Below are positions 63,545-64,000 of a DNA stretch of 64,000 nucleotides, piece after piece. Under the pieces are notes generated by a model that did not search any database, was not told the DNA's origin, and saw only the letters and a program-made list of their open reading frames with translations. The position numbers were made by a program, and so were the translations under genes. How positions within the stretch are numbered: the first letter of the stretch is position 1; each line of letters opens with the position of its first letter. Source of the stretch: Tetrahymena elliotti 4EA (Eukaryota > Ciliophora > Oligohymenophorea > Hymenostomatida > Tetrahymenidae); contig JH720328.1 in NCBI GenBank assembly GCA_000231825.2, positions 168,040 through 232,039 of the forward strand. The letters are read 5' to 3'.

Positions 63545-64000
63545 TCAATTAAATTAATTTTCCAAAGGATCGATTGATCTATAGAAATGATTTAATCTCT
63601 GATTTATCTCTTCAGTTATTTACAATTCATTTTTTATTTCTTCTTAAGTTTATTCAACAAAATGATCAAAATCCTTCGATTTTTTTGCAATTTTATACAA
63701 ATCAATAGAATACTCTACTTTAGCATCTAAAATTTCATTTCCTGCTAAAGAACTGAAGTTTGGCTCTTTTTATCCTTACAGCTTTAGTAAATACCTACTT
63801 GAGGAAAATTTTTCAAATAAAGTCAGGATATTAAGGTGATAAATAAGTATTTGAGAATTTTTATATTTTGAGAAAGATTTATTAATATTACATTCAGGTC
63901 TCACATTAAACTAATTATTATTTTTTTAGATCTCACTGATTGTATCTTATTTATAAATTTATTAGCTTTTTTTGTGAACTAAATTACAGTATCCATTGAA
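63545..64000 (-). CDS. GTPase-family protein, C-terminal part, intact (5' end outside window)
   Basis: An uninterrupted frame of 152 codons enters at the right edge and ends at TGA 63545-63547. It is homologous to the C-terminal domain of the locus at 54548-59548: FNGYCNLVHKK (long copy FNGYCNLTHYK), QDTISEIQKNNN, SSRYLLKLQGQKEPNFSSLA (long copy NSRYLLKLTGQELNFSF), and a tail RLNHFYRSIDPLENQFN. No frame breaks occur in the visible part, unlike the two neighbouring copies. This shows the family has at least one apparently functional member here and fixes the true reading frame of the C-terminal domain. The G domains would lie beyond the window. Confidence 0.75.

Overview
The window is nuclear DNA of an oligohymenophorean ciliate, most likely a Tetrahymena or close relative. 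It is extremely AT-rich, and every convincing gene stays open only when TAA and TAG are read as glutamine and TGA is the only stop. Introns are short to medium, GT..AG and AT-rich (54-741 nt in the models below). The coordinates given come from reading with that code, so a standard-code reading breaks all of these genes into short pieces.

Layout, left to right. (1) 1-1104: C-terminal part of a multipass membrane protein. (2) 3.3-4.0 kb: a hypothetical 228-aa protein on the minus strand. (3) 6.3-11.9 kb: two divergently oriented paralogous multipass membrane proteins, the left one preceded by broken coding remnants. (4) 14.4-16.5 kb: an apparently N-myristoylated pseudokinase fused to TPR repeats. 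(5) 18.2-19.2 kb: a three-exon 2-oxoglutarate/Fe(II) dioxygenase of the prolyl-4-hydroxylase type with a Cys/His-rich tail. (6) 21.6-25.4 kb: a tandem pair of PRXL2/AAED1-like (SelU-type) thioredoxin-fold redox proteins. One has CxxC; the other has an in-frame TGA at the first Cys, giving a candidate selenoprotein with UxxC. (7) 30.9-41.2 kb: two paralogous proteins of unknown family and a small two-exon hypothetical gene. (8) 47.4-50.2 kb: an alpha/beta-hydrolase with a very long Asn/Gln-rich tail. (9) 51.0-53.9 kb: a six-exon ubiquitin-specific protease of the USP16/USP45 type, with a ZnF-UBP domain. (10) 54.5-64 kb: a minus-strand cluster of related large P-loop GTPase genes. One long copy is broken by several frame changes and an in-frame stop, one is a deleted remnant, and one is an intact copy running off the window; a hAT-transposase-like fragment lies between the last two.

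The remaining DNA, roughly two thirds, is AT-rich intergenic sequence with simple repeats and a few local tandem duplications. No rRNA, tRNA, CRISPR array or complete transposon was recognised. The genes do not form an operon or a single pathway. The connected groups are the duplicated pairs and clusters: membrane proteins, redox proteins, unknown-family proteins and GTPases. The most interesting locus is the Cys/Sec redox pair.
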